A stretch of 64,000 nt of DNA from JBBILG01 sp037445085. Lineage in GTDB: Bacteria > Pseudomonadota > Gammaproteobacteria > Burkholderiales > Methylophilaceae. The notes beneath the pieces were generated by a model. The model had not been told where the DNA came from. It worked only from the letters and a program-made list of their open reading frames with translations, and made no database searches. This document shows positions 55,957-63,848 of this stretch, one piece after another. The stretch is from positions 1-64,000 of the forward strand of contig JBBILG010000001.1 in NCBI GenBank assembly GCA_037445085.1, given 5' to 3'. Position 1 is the first letter of the stretch, and every line of letters starts with the position of its first letter. The translations under genes and the position numbers were made by a program.

Positions 55957-57403
55957 CACCCGCCCCCAGCCGCTCAAGCGCCTGCTGCTCGTGCACGAGC
56001 TGATCTTCGTGCTGCTGGTGGCACTGGCCGGCGCCGCCGGCTGGGCCAGCATCCACCAATGGCAGGACGCCTCGGCGGAATCGCAGCGCATCAACACCCT
56101 GATCCAGGATGTGCAGCAGACGCGCGGCGATCTCTACCGGCAAATGAAGGAACTGTTCGACGCCATCTTCCTGCATGATCCGATGGCGCTCGAGGAATAC
56201 ACCAATTTCTCGCGCAGGGCCGAACAGCAGTTTTCCCGGCTGCGCACCCACGCGGTCGACGCAGAAGAGCTGCGGGCCATCGACGAGCTGCAGGCGAGCT
56301 ACCAGGATTTCCTCAACGCCACCCGCCTGGTGCTGGAGCCGCCCAAGCGGCTGACCCGGCAGCAGTTGCGCAAGACCCTGGACGTCGACATGGAAACCGG
56401 CGTGCTCAGCCGCTACGAAGCCGCCGCAGCGCAGACCGAAGCACTGCTCGCCGCCAAGCGGGAGCAGATGCGCGCACAACTGCAACAGTCCAAGATGACC
56501 GCCCTGAAGCTGTTTCTGATCCCGGTGGGACTGGCCGCCGCGCTGCTGTTCTTCTCGCACTTCTTCCTGCAGCGCGCCATCGTGCGCCCCATCGACGACG
56601 TGCTGCATGCCACCACGGAAATCAGCGCCGGCCGCCTGGAATACAAGGTGCCGCAGGCGGGAACGGCGGAGCTCAGCGAACTGGCAGCAGCCATCAACCG
56701 CATGGCAGGGGCGCTCAAATACAGCCAGGAGGCGCTGGCGCGCAGCCAGAAGCAGGCCGCGCAGGGGGCGCTGGTGCCCATGCTGGCACACAACATCCGC
56801 AATCCGCTGGCCAGCATCCGCGCCATCGCCCAAGTGGCCGACGATCCGCGCATGGAACCGGAAACCCGCGAGGCGCTGCGCGATATCATCGGCACCGTGG
56901 ACCGCCTGGAGCGCTGGACCGGCTCCCTGCTCGCCTACCTGCTGCCCATGCAGCCACATCTGGCCCAGACCACCCTGCAGTCCGTGCTCAGCGGCGCGCT
57001 CGCGCCATTGCAGACGCGCCTGCGCGAAAAATCCATCCCCCTGGAACTGCCGCCGACGACACCGCCGATCCCGCTCAGAACCGACGGCAGCCTGCTGGAG
57101 CAGGCGCTCTACAACCTGCTGCTCAACGCCATCGACGCCTCGCCGCCGCACACCGGCCTGCGCATCACCCTGACCGTCGGCGAGGAGACCCTGCAACTGG
57201 GCATCATCGACCAGGGCCCCGGCATGCCGTTCACGCCCGGCCCCGGCGATCTCAGCCCAGGCCCCTCCACCAAACGTTTCGGCACCGGCCTGGGCATTCC
57301 CTTCGCCTACAAGGTATGCGAGGCGCTGGGCTACCGGCTGGATTTCTCGCCCGCCGCCACGGGCGGCACCTGCGTCACCCTCACCCTGCCGCGCGCTGCG
57401 TGA
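55949..57403 (+). CDS. Orphan sensor histidine kinase with HAMP domain
   Basis: A 484-residue membrane kinase starting with TTG inside the end of tonB. It has a membrane segment at about 11-33, a periplasmic helical sensor to about 182, and a second membrane segment at about 185-206. HAMP follows (IVRPIDDVLHATTEISAGRLEY, about 211-258). The H-box AHNIRNPLASIRAI carries phospho-acceptor His281, and the ATPase has N-box LLLNAIDAS, DQGPGMPF and GTGLGIPFAYKV. The residue after His is Asn rather than the common Glu/Asp. No response regulator gene is adjacent. Coupling to tonB suggests envelope or metal sensing, as inference only. Confidence 0.85.
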   Translation: MNSTRPQPLKRLLLVHELIFVLLVALAGAAGWASIHQWQDASAESQRINTLIQDVQQTRGDLYRQMKELFDAIFLHDPMALEEYTNFSRRAEQQFSRLRTHAVDAEELRAIDELQASYQDFLNATRLVLEPPKRLTRQQLRKTLDVDMETGVLSRYEAAAAQTEALLAAKREQMRAQLQQSKMTALKLFLIPVGLAAALLFFSHFFLQRAIVRPIDDVLHATTEISAGRLEYKVPQAGTAELSELAAAINRMAGALKYSQEALARSQKQAAQGALVPMLAHNIRNPLASIRAIAQVADDPRMEPETREALRDIIGTVDRLERWTGSLLAYLLPMQPHLAQTTLQSVLSGALAPLQTRLREKSIPLELPPTTPPIPLRTDGSLLEQALYNLLLNAIDASPPHTGLRITLTVGEETLQLGIIDQGPGMPFTPGPGDLSPGPSTKRFGTGLGIPFAYKVCEALGYRLDFSPAATGGTCVTLTLPRAA

Positions 57404-57938
57404 CCAGCGGCCACGCCTGGATCACCCGATAGCGGCTGCCGACCGGCGTCGCCTCCGAGGCGGCCAGCACGAAATGCCGCGCGCGCCACTGCAACGGGGG
57501 GAAATCCCGCGACGGTGCCGGTCGTTCCACCCCGCGCAGCAGGGTCACGTGCGACGCGAAGGGTCTGCGGTCGAAATCGAAGCCGGCCGCCGCCACCGAC
57601 TGCCGCAGCGCTTCCACCAGCGCATCCAGTGCCGGCACGGTATCGGCCGGCGCGGCAAAGCCGATGCGGTTGTGCTCCCAGGTAGCCAGCCGCTGCAGCG
57701 CAAAATCGAATGCCGGGGCCCGTACCGCAGCGACCGCGCGACACAGGGCGGGCAGTCTGCCGCCATCGACCGACCCCAGAAACAGCAGCGTCATGTGCAG
57801 CCCGTCGCCGCGCATCGCCCTGCCGCCGCAAACCGACTGCTGCTGTCGGCCCAGCCGATGGAGCGCATGCTGCAGGGCGCGCTCGGGCCACAGCGCGAAA
57901 AACAGCCGCAGCCGCCGGCTCGCATCCTCTTCCGTCAT
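57381..57938 (-). CDS. thpR: RNA 2',3'-cyclic phosphodiesterase (2H family)
   Basis: A 2H phosphoesterase that opens 2',3'-cyclic phosphate RNA ends, also known as 2'-5' RNA ligase. The two His-x-Thr motifs are HMTLLF (His48) and SHVTLLRGV near residue 130. The start at 57938 (MTEEDASRRLRLFFALWP) has GGAGGG just upstream; the longer frame starts at 57959. It is 185 residues long. Its 3' end overlaps the convergent kinase gene by 23 bp. Confidence 0.88.
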   Translation of the reverse strand: MTEEDASRRLRLFFALWPERALQHALHRLGRQQQSVCGGRAMRGDGLHMTLLFLGSVDGGRLPALCRAVAAVRAPAFDFALQRLATWEHNRIGFAAPADTVPALDALVEALRQSVAAAGFDFDRRPFASHVTLLRGVERPAPSRDFPPLQWRARHFVLAASEATPVGSRYRVIQAWPLVTQRAAG

Positions 57939-58010
57939 CTTGCCCTCCGCTCTTGCCATGCTGTGCTTTTTTCACAACAATGGCGCCGTATCCGCGCTAC
58001 ACTCTCACCC

Positions 58011-58466
58011 ATGCCGCAGCATGCCATCGCCGATTTCGAACTACCCGCCACCGGAGGCCGCGGCTTCCGGTTTTCCGATCCCAGGGGCGGGCGCCTGGTT
58101 CTCTACTTCTACCCCAAGGACGCCACGCCGGGCTGCACTGCGCAAGGCCAGGACTTCCGCGACCTCTACCCCGCGTTCCGGGAGGCCTGCGCCGAAATAT
58201 ACGGCATTTCGCGCGACAGCCTGCAATCGCACGAAAATTTCAAGGCGAAGCACGGCTTCCCCTTCGAACTGCTGTCCGACCCCCAGGAAGTCGCCTGCGG
58301 GCTGTTCGGCGTCATCAGGATGAAGAACCTGTATGGCAAACAGGTGCGCGGCGTCGAGCGCAGCACCTTCGTGTTCGACGCCGCAGGCAGGCTGCGCCGC
58401 GAATGGCGCGGCGTCAAAGTGCACGGCCATGCCCAGGAAGTGCTCGATTTCGTCCGCACCCTCTAG
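58011..58466 (+). CDS. bcp: Thioredoxin-dependent peroxiredoxin Bcp, apparently one-Cys type
   Basis: Reduces hydroperoxides in the cytoplasm. The peroxidatic site is FYPKDATPGCTAQ with Cys42, preceded by LYFY. The common resolving cysteine five residues later is replaced by Gln47, so reduction must use another cysteine or an external thiol. Its 151 residues match the family. The start at 58011 (MPQHAIADFELPATGG) is reasonable. It is followed 21 bp later by phoH. Confidence 0.92.
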   Translation: MPQHAIADFELPATGGRGFRFSDPRGGRLVLYFYPKDATPGCTAQGQDFRDLYPAFREACAEIYGISRDSLQSHENFKAKHGFPFELLSDPQEVACGLFGVIRMKNLYGKQVRGVERSTFVFDAAGRLRREWRGVKVHGHAQEVLDFVRTL

Positions 58467-58487
58467 CCCCAGGAAAACCTTACCGGC

Positions 58488-59882
58488 ATGGCCAAAAAAA
58501 ACAGTCCCGCCAAGCTCTTCGTGCTGGATACCAACGTCCTCATGCACGACCCCTCCAGCCTGTTCCGCTTCGAGGAGCACAATGTCTACCTGCCCATGGT
58601 GACGCTGGAGGAGCTCGACAACAACAAGAAAGGCATGACCGAAGTGGCGCGCAATGCACGCCAGGCCAGCCGCTTCATCGACGAGATCATCGGCCCCAGG
58701 CCGTGCGAGCTGCAGGAAGGCTGCCCGCTCGGCGTCAATGGCAACCGCCAGGCCGGCGGCCGGCTGTTCCTGCAGACCACGGCGGTCACGGCGGAACTGC
58801 CCATGCTGGCCGGCAGCAAGGCCGACAACCAGATCCTGGCGGTGGTACGCCACCTGCAGCAGCAGCAGCCGCAGCGCCAGGTGATCCTGGTCAGCAAGGA
58901 CATCAACATCCGCATCAAGGCGCGCGCCATGGGCGTGGCCGCCGAGGACTATTTCAACGACAAGGTGCTGGAAGACACCGACCTGCTCTACACCGGCATG
59001 AAAGAGCTGCCGGCGGATTTCTGGGAAAGCCACAGCAAGGACATGAAATCCTGGCAGGAATCCGGGCGCATGTATTACCGCGTCACCGGCCCCTTGTGCA
59101 AGGGCCTGCTGGTCAACCAGTTCGTCTATCGGGAACATGACCGCCCGTTCCATGCCATCGTGCGCCAGGTGGAAGGCAGCAGCGCCGTGCTCGAAGTGCT
59201 CAAGGATCATGCCCAGCCCAAGAACAGCGTATGGGGCATTACCGCGCGCAACCGGGAGCAGAATTTCGCCATCAACCTGCTGCTGGATCCGGAAATCGAT
59301 TTCATCACCCTGCTGGGGCAGGCCGGCACCGGCAAAACCTTGCTGACCCTGGCCGCCGCCCTGACGCAGACGCTGGACAGAAAAATCTACAGCGAAATCA
59401 TCATGACCCGCGTCACCGTCCCGGTGGGCGAGGACATCGGCTTTTTGCCCGGCACCGAGGAGGAAAAGATGACGCCGTGGATGGGCGCCCTGGAAGACAA
59501 CCTCGACGTGCTCAACCAGTCCGACGAGGAAGCCGGCGAATGGGGCCGCGCCGCCACGCAGGATCTCATCCGCACCCGCATCAAGGTGAAATCGCTCAAT
59601 TTCATGCGCGGCCGCACCTTCCTGCACAAGTTCCTTATCATCGACGAGGCACAGAACCTCACGCCCAAGCAGATGAAAACCCTGATCACGCGGGCCGGCC
59701 CCGGCACCAAGGTGGTGTGCCTGGGCAACATCGCGCAGATCGACACGCCCTACCTCACCGAAGGCAGCTCCGGCCTCACCTATGTAGTCGACCGTTTCAA
59801 GGGCTGGCCGCACAACGGGCATGTCACGCTGATGCGCGGAGAACGCTCGCGGCTGGCCGATTTCGCAACCGAGGTGCTGTAA
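58488..59882 (+). CDS. PIN-domain PhoH-family ATPase (PhoH2 type)
   Basis: A 464-residue fusion of an N-terminal PIN ribonuclease domain and a PhoH ATPase/helicase-like domain. PIN acidic residues are in FVLDTNVLMHDP (residues 8-19) and LEELDNNKKG. PhoH has Walker A GQAGTGKTLLTLA near 278-290, PVGEDIGFLPG and the Walker B FLIIDEAQNLTPKQ. PhoH2 proteins elsewhere act as RNA helicase-nucleases; no antitoxin-like small gene precedes it here. It lies 20 bp before lplT. Confidence 0.92.
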   Translation: MAKKNSPAKLFVLDTNVLMHDPSSLFRFEEHNVYLPMVTLEELDNNKKGMTEVARNARQASRFIDEIIGPRPCELQEGCPLGVNGNRQAGGRLFLQTTAVTAELPMLAGSKADNQILAVVRHLQQQQPQRQVILVSKDINIRIKARAMGVAAEDYFNDKVLEDTDLLYTGMKELPADFWESHSKDMKSWQESGRMYYRVTGPLCKGLLVNQFVYREHDRPFHAIVRQVEGSSAVLEVLKDHAQPKNSVWGITARNREQNFAINLLLDPEIDFITLLGQAGTGKTLLTLAAALTQTLDRKIYSEIIMTRVTVPVGEDIGFLPGTEEEKMTPWMGALEDNLDVLNQSDEEAGEWGRAATQDLIRTRIKVKSLNFMRGRTFLHKFLIIDEAQNLTPKQMKTLITRAGPGTKVVCLGNIAQIDTPYLTEGSSGLTYVVDRFKGWPHNGHVTLMRGERSRLADFATEVL

Positions 59883-59902
59883 GCCGATCTGGCACCTCCT
59901 GC

Positions 59903-61078
59903 ATGAACCGCGGGTTCTACATCATCCTGGCGGCGCAGTTCCTGTCGGCGCTGGCCGACAACGCCCTGCTGTTTGCCGCCATCGCCCTGCTGGCTGCACT
60001 CAGCGCACCAGACTGGCACACGCCGCTGCTGCAGCAGTTCTTCGTGTTTTCCTACATCGTGCTGGCGCCCTTCGTCGGTCCGTTTGCCGACGCTTTCCCC
60101 AAGGGCCGTGTCATGTTCATCGCCAACACCATCAAGTTCGGCGGCTGTCTGGGCATGCTGCTCGGCATGCCGCCGCTGCATGCCTACGGCATCGTCGGCA
60201 TCGGCGCCGCAGCCTACTCGCCCGCCAAGTACGGCATCCTCACCGAATACCTGCCGCCGCGCCTGCTGGTGCTCGCCAACGGCTGGATGGAAGGCTCCAC
60301 CGTACTCGCCATCATCCTGGGCGCCATCCTGGGCGGCCTGCTGGCAAGCCAGGATCCCCGTCTGGCCATGCAGGCCATCGCCGGGCTCTATGTCGCGGCG
60401 GCGCTGTGCAATCTCTACATCCCCCGCGTGCCGCGCGACCATCGCCTGCCCAGCGGAAGCCCGCTCCATATCCTGCACGATTTCTGGCATTCCTTCACCA
60501 CCCTGTGGCGCGATCCGCAGGGCCAGATATCGCTGGCCGTCACCACCTTGTTCTGGGGAGCCGGCGCCACCCTGCGCCTGGTGATCATCGCCTGGTCCGC
60601 CGCGGTGCTGGGCTTCGGCCTCGATCATGCCACCCAGTTGACGGCCATCGTGGCGCTGGGCATCGCGGTGGGTTCGGTGTTCGCCGCGCGTTATGTCCGC
60701 CTGGAGGAATCGGTGAACGTGTTGCCGGCCGGCATCGCCATGGGCCTTTTGGTCATCGCCATGGCACTCATCACCGACTGGCGCCAGGCCGCCGTCATCC
60801 TCTTCGCCATCGGCGTGCTCGGAGGCTACTTCGTGGTGCCGCTCAATGCCCTGCTGCAGCACCGCGGCCACATCCTGATCGGTGCCGGACATTCCATCGC
60901 CGTGCAGAACTTCAACGAGAACATCGGCATCCTGCTGCTGCTGGGCGTCTACGCGCTGATGGTCAGGCATGAGCTGTCCATCAATGCCGTGGCGGTCATT
61001 TTCGGCGCATTCGTTGCCCTCGTGATGACGGCCATCACGCACGCCCATCGCCGCCGCACGGCCGGCCGCCAGCCTTGA
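59903..61078 (+). CDS. lplT: Lysophospholipid transporter LplT-like MFS protein
   Basis: A 391-residue major facilitator protein with about eleven to twelve membrane segments. The LplT family flips lysophospholipids to the inner leaflet for re-acylation. Family-like segments are FLSALADNALLFAAIALL, VGPFADAFPKGRVMFIANTIK and YSPAKYGILTEYLPP. The usual partner acyltransferase (Aas) is not adjacent. It is 20 bp after phoH on the same strand and convergent with the NADH dehydrogenase gene. Confidence 0.87.
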   Translation: MNRGFYIILAAQFLSALADNALLFAAIALLAALSAPDWHTPLLQQFFVFSYIVLAPFVGPFADAFPKGRVMFIANTIKFGGCLGMLLGMPPLHAYGIVGIGAAAYSPAKYGILTEYLPPRLLVLANGWMEGSTVLAIILGAILGGLLASQDPRLAMQAIAGLYVAAALCNLYIPRVPRDHRLPSGSPLHILHDFWHSFTTLWRDPQGQISLAVTTLFWGAGATLRLVIIAWSAAVLGFGLDHATQLTAIVALGIAVGSVFAARYVRLEESVNVLPAGIAMGLLVIAMALITDWRQAAVILFAIGVLGGYFVVPLNALLQHRGHILIGAGHSIAVQNFNENIGILLLLGVYALMVRHELSINAVAVIFGAFVALVMTAITHAHRRRTAGRQP

Positions 61079-61117
61079 GACAAGCCGCTGCGGGCGGCCT
61101 GCCTTGCCCCCCAACCG

Positions 61118-62452
61118 TCAGTGCAATTTGATGTGCGGCTCGGTGCGCCGGGTGATGATGCGTGCCAGCGTGTCCAGCGCCACCTTGGTCGGGCCGTGCA
61201 ATGCCAGCAGGTGCATCTTGTACAGCGATTTGTACATGAGGCTGGCGATCATGCCCTGGATGAACAGTTCGCCCCGGTTGAGGCCGCCCATGAGGTTGCC
61301 CACCGTGGTGTACTTGCCCAAATTCACCAGCGAGCCGAAGTCGCGGTAGCGGTATTCCGGCAACGGCCTGCCGATGGTGCGATTGGTGATACTTTTCACC
61401 AACAGGCTGGCCTGCTGGTGCGCCGCCTGGGCGCGCGGCGGCACCAGCGCGCCTTCGCCCTGCTGCGGCCACGGACAGGCGGCGCAATCGCCCAGCGCAA
61501 AAATGTCGGGGTCGCGCGTGGTTTGCAACGTCGCGTTCACCACCAACTGGTTGACGTGATTGGTTTCCAGCCCGTCCAGGTCCTTAAGGAAATCGGGAGC
61601 CTTGATGCCGGCTGCCCAGACCACCTGCTTCGCCGGGATGAACATGCCGTCGCCGGTATGCACGCCGTTGGCATCCACGCACGTCACGCGCCTGCCTAAG
61701 TGCAGATCCACGTCGAGATCCTGGAGCTTGCGCTGTACTGCCAGCGACAGATGCTCCGGCAGCGCCGGCAGCACACGCGGCGCGGCCTCGATGATGCTGA
61801 GCTTGATGTCGCGGTCGGGGTCGATGCGATCCAGACCGTAAGCCGCCAGTTCCCGCGTGGTATTGTGCAGTTCCGCGGCCAGCTCCACGCCGGTGGCACC
61901 GCCGCCGATGATGGCCACGTGCAACTGCCCCGGGCTCAGCCGCCATTGCTGGGTCTGCGCGCGGATGCAGGCATTGATCATGCGCTTGTGGAAAGTAACC
62001 GCTTCGGCCTGGGTATCGAGCGCGATGCAGTGCTCTTTGACGCCGGGCACGCCGAAATCGTTGGACACGCTGCCCACCGCGATGACCAGGGTGTCGTATT
62101 TCAGCGAGCGGCGCGGGATCAGCTCCTTGCCCTCCTCGTCGTATACCGGCGACAGGTAGATTTCCTTCATCGTCCGGCTCAAGCCCTCCATGGCACCCAG
62201 GCGGTAATGGAAATGGTGCCAGCGCGCCTGCGCCATGTATTCCAGCTCGTGCTCGTCGATGTCCATGCTGCCCGCCGCCACCTCGTGCAGCAGGGGCTTC
62301 CACAGATGGGTCGTCGTCTTGTCCACCAGGGTGACGGTCGCCAGCCCCTTCCCGCCCAGCCTGTCGCCCAGCCGGGTCGCAAGCTCCAGGCCGCCGGCGC
62401 CGCCGCCGACCACCACCACGTGGTGCGGCACATGGTCATGCTTTCGCGTCAT
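61118..62452 (-). CDS. ndh: Type II NADH:quinone oxidoreductase (NDH-2)
   Basis: A 444-residue non-proton-pumping NADH dehydrogenase of the membrane surface. The FAD-binding loop [18 protein letters not shown] is near residues 12-29. A second dinucleotide loop is VAIIGGGATGVELAAELHN, and the FAD-contact motif is IFALGDCAACPWP. The C-terminal amphipathic part YKSLYKMHLLALHG is typical for membrane attachment. It gives an alternative entry of NADH electrons to quinone. The lipoprotein cytochrome gene ends 52 bp upstream on the same strand. Confidence 0.94.
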   Translation of the reverse strand: MTRKHDHVPHHVVVVGGGAGGLELATRLGDRLGGKGLATVTLVDKTTTHLWKPLLHEVAAGSMDIDEHELEYMAQARWHHFHYRLGAMEGLSRTMKEIYLSPVYDEEGKELIPRRSLKYDTLVIAVGSVSNDFGVPGVKEHCIALDTQAEAVTFHKRMINACIRAQTQQWRLSPGQLHVAIIGGGATGVELAAELHNTTRELAAYGLDRIDPDRDIKLSIIEAAPRVLPALPEHLSLAVQRKLQDLDVDLHLGRRVTCVDANGVHTGDGMFIPAKQVVWAAGIKAPDFLKDLDGLETNHVNQLVVNATLQTTRDPDIFALGDCAACPWPQQGEGALVPPRAQAAHQQASLLVKSITNRTIGRPLPEYRYRDFGSLVNLGKYTTVGNLMGGLNRGELFIQGMIASLMYKSLYKMHLLALHGPTKVALDTLARIITRRTEPHIKLH

Positions 62453-62504
62453 GATGGCCAGACTGCCGTTCGTGTCGCGCGTGCCGTGTTATCCCGCCCC
62501 ATGA

Positions 62505-63065
62505 TCAGTTCAGCCAGGGCTTGTCGCCGCCGCCCTGATAGGAGGCGCGCAGCCAACCGATGATCTTGAGGATGTCGTCGGTCGGCACCAATTCGGGGTT
62601 GCCGGTCACCTGCTGGTGCCAGGCCCCCATGCCCATGTCGGTGCCACCCGCGATGGTCTCGAACAGGCCCTTGTCGGTGACGTGCTTGGCTTGCGCCCAG
62701 CGGTCGTCGATGATGCTCATGGCGGTCTGGCCGCCGGCATTGCCGCCGTGGCACTGGTTGCACGACCAGTAGCCAAACTTCTTCCGGCCTGCCTTGGCCG
62801 CCTCGGCGTCAGCCACGTATTTCTTGGTATAGGGGTTGATGCAGGTCGCCAGGAATTCCTTGGCTTCCGGAGTGTCCTGGTCGGTCGGCTTGATGTTGAG
62901 CGGCGCATTGCCCGCCCTGGTCGATACGAGCTGGCATTGCCCGCCACCAGCCGCGGCGGATGCCGCCGGCTTGCCGCCGGCACCGGGTTCGGCAGATTGT
63001 TCGCCGCAAGCGGTCAACCCCAGCAACAGCAGGCCCGCCAGGGTCAGTTGATGCAAATGGTTCAT
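62505..63065 (-). CDS. Lipoprotein cytochrome c, cytochrome cL (MxaG/XoxG)-like, copy A
   Basis: A 186-residue monoheme cytochrome. The start at 63065 follows GAGGGGAGGAC; earlier in-frame starts are unsupported. The signal sequence ends in the lipobox LTAC (Cys20), so the protein should be lipid-anchored, followed by an Ala/Gly-rich linker. The heme site is CNQCH (Cys102, Cys105, His106). DTPEAKEFLATCINPYTKK and TDKGLFETIAGG match the pattern I know from cytochrome cL, the acceptor of PQQ methanol dehydrogenases. From residue 50 on it is identical to copy B except for the last residue. Confidence 0.85.
   Translation of the reverse strand: MNHLHQLTLAGLLLLGLTACGEQSAEPGAGGKPAASAAAGGGQCQLVSTRAGNAPLNIKPTDQDTPEAKEFLATCINPYTKKYVADAEAAKAGRKKFGYWSCNQCHGGNAGGQTAMSIIDDRWAQAKHVTDKGLFETIAGGTDMGMGAWHQQVTGNPELVPTDDILKIIGWLRASYQGGGDKPWLN
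62509..62919. repeat. Perfect 411 bp direct repeat, copy A
   Basis: This stretch is identical, base for base as far as I can read, to 63207-63617, offset by 698 bp. It covers the mature cytochrome domain of copy A, from the codons for RAGNAPLN to the last Trp-Leu. Flanking signal-peptide, linker and intergenic sequences are unrelated. Confidence 0.95.
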
Positions 63066-63150
63066 GTCCTCCCCTCCCTCCATGTCAAACACGCCGAATC
63101 TGCATTTTATCCCAGCACGGCCATTGCGCCAGCGAAAAACAGCACACGAT

Positions 63151-63180
63151 AAAAAGGCCACCCGGCACCCGGGTGGCCTT
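63151..63180 (-). terminator. Intrinsic terminator of cytochrome copy B
   Basis: On the minus strand AAGGCCACCCGG, loop GTG, CCGGGTGGCCTT and then TTT: a 12 bp perfect stem with T-run, 22 bp past the stop of copy B. It separates the two cytochrome genes into different transcripts. Confidence 0.9.
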
Positions 63181-63202
63181 CACGTGCGCGACCGCCGCGC
63201 GC

Positions 63203-63721
63203 TTACTTCAGCCAGGGCTTGTCGCCGCCGCCCTGATAGGAGGCGCGCAGCCAACCGATGATCTTGAGGATGTCGTCGGTCGGCACCAATTCGGGGTTGC
63301 CGGTCACCTGCTGGTGCCAGGCCCCCATGCCCATGTCGGTGCCACCCGCGATGGTCTCGAACAGGCCCTTGTCGGTGACGTGCTTGGCTTGCGCCCAGCG
63401 GTCGTCGATGATGCTCATGGCGGTCTGGCCGCCGGCATTGCCGCCGTGGCACTGGTTGCACGACCAGTAGCCAAACTTCTTCCGGCCTGCCTTGGCCGCC
63501 TCGGCGTCAGCCACGTATTTCTTGGTATAGGGGTTGATGCAGGTCGCCAGGAATTCCTTGGCTTCCGGAGTGTCCTGGTCGGTCGGCTTGATGTTGAGCG
63601 GCGCATTGCCCGCCCTGCTGGATTCGAACTTGCACTCGGCGCTCGCCTGCAGCGGCATGGCGAACACCCCCATCACTGCCAGCATGGAAGCAAAACCGGT
63701 TACCTTGCCTAAAGTCTTCAT
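63203..63721 (-). CDS. Soluble periplasmic cytochrome c, cytochrome cL (MxaG/XoxG)-like, copy B
   Basis: A 172-residue monoheme cytochrome with a cleavable signal peptide (MKTLGKVTGFASMLAVMGVF, cut after QASA near residue 28) and no lipobox, so it should be free in the periplasm. The heme site is CNQCH (Cys88, Cys91, His92). Two further cysteines, Cys30 and Cys61, may form a disulfide. From Arg36 onwards it equals copy A apart from the final Lys for Asn. GAGGAGATG precedes the ATG. Confidence 0.87.
   Translation of the reverse strand: MKTLGKVTGFASMLAVMGVFAMPLQASAECKFESSRAGNAPLNIKPTDQDTPEAKEFLATCINPYTKKYVADAEAAKAGRKKFGYWSCNQCHGGNAGGQTAMSIIDDRWAQAKHVTDKGLFETIAGGTDMGMGAWHQQVTGNPELVPTDDILKIIGWLRASYQGGGDKPWLK
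63207..63617. repeat. Perfect 411 bp direct repeat, copy B
   Basis: Second copy of the repeat at 62509-62919. The identity ends abruptly on both sides within coding sequence, as expected for a recent duplication or gene conversion of the cytochrome domain. Confidence 0.95.
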
Positions 63722-63848
63722 TTCATCTCCTCTGGTGTTGATCTAAAACCACATCTTGAATCCATGCTGGATGCAATGACTCAATTTGTACTGCCCATAA
63801 CGAACCACGCCTGCCCATGGTTGACGCACCACGCCAGGCGCAAACCCA

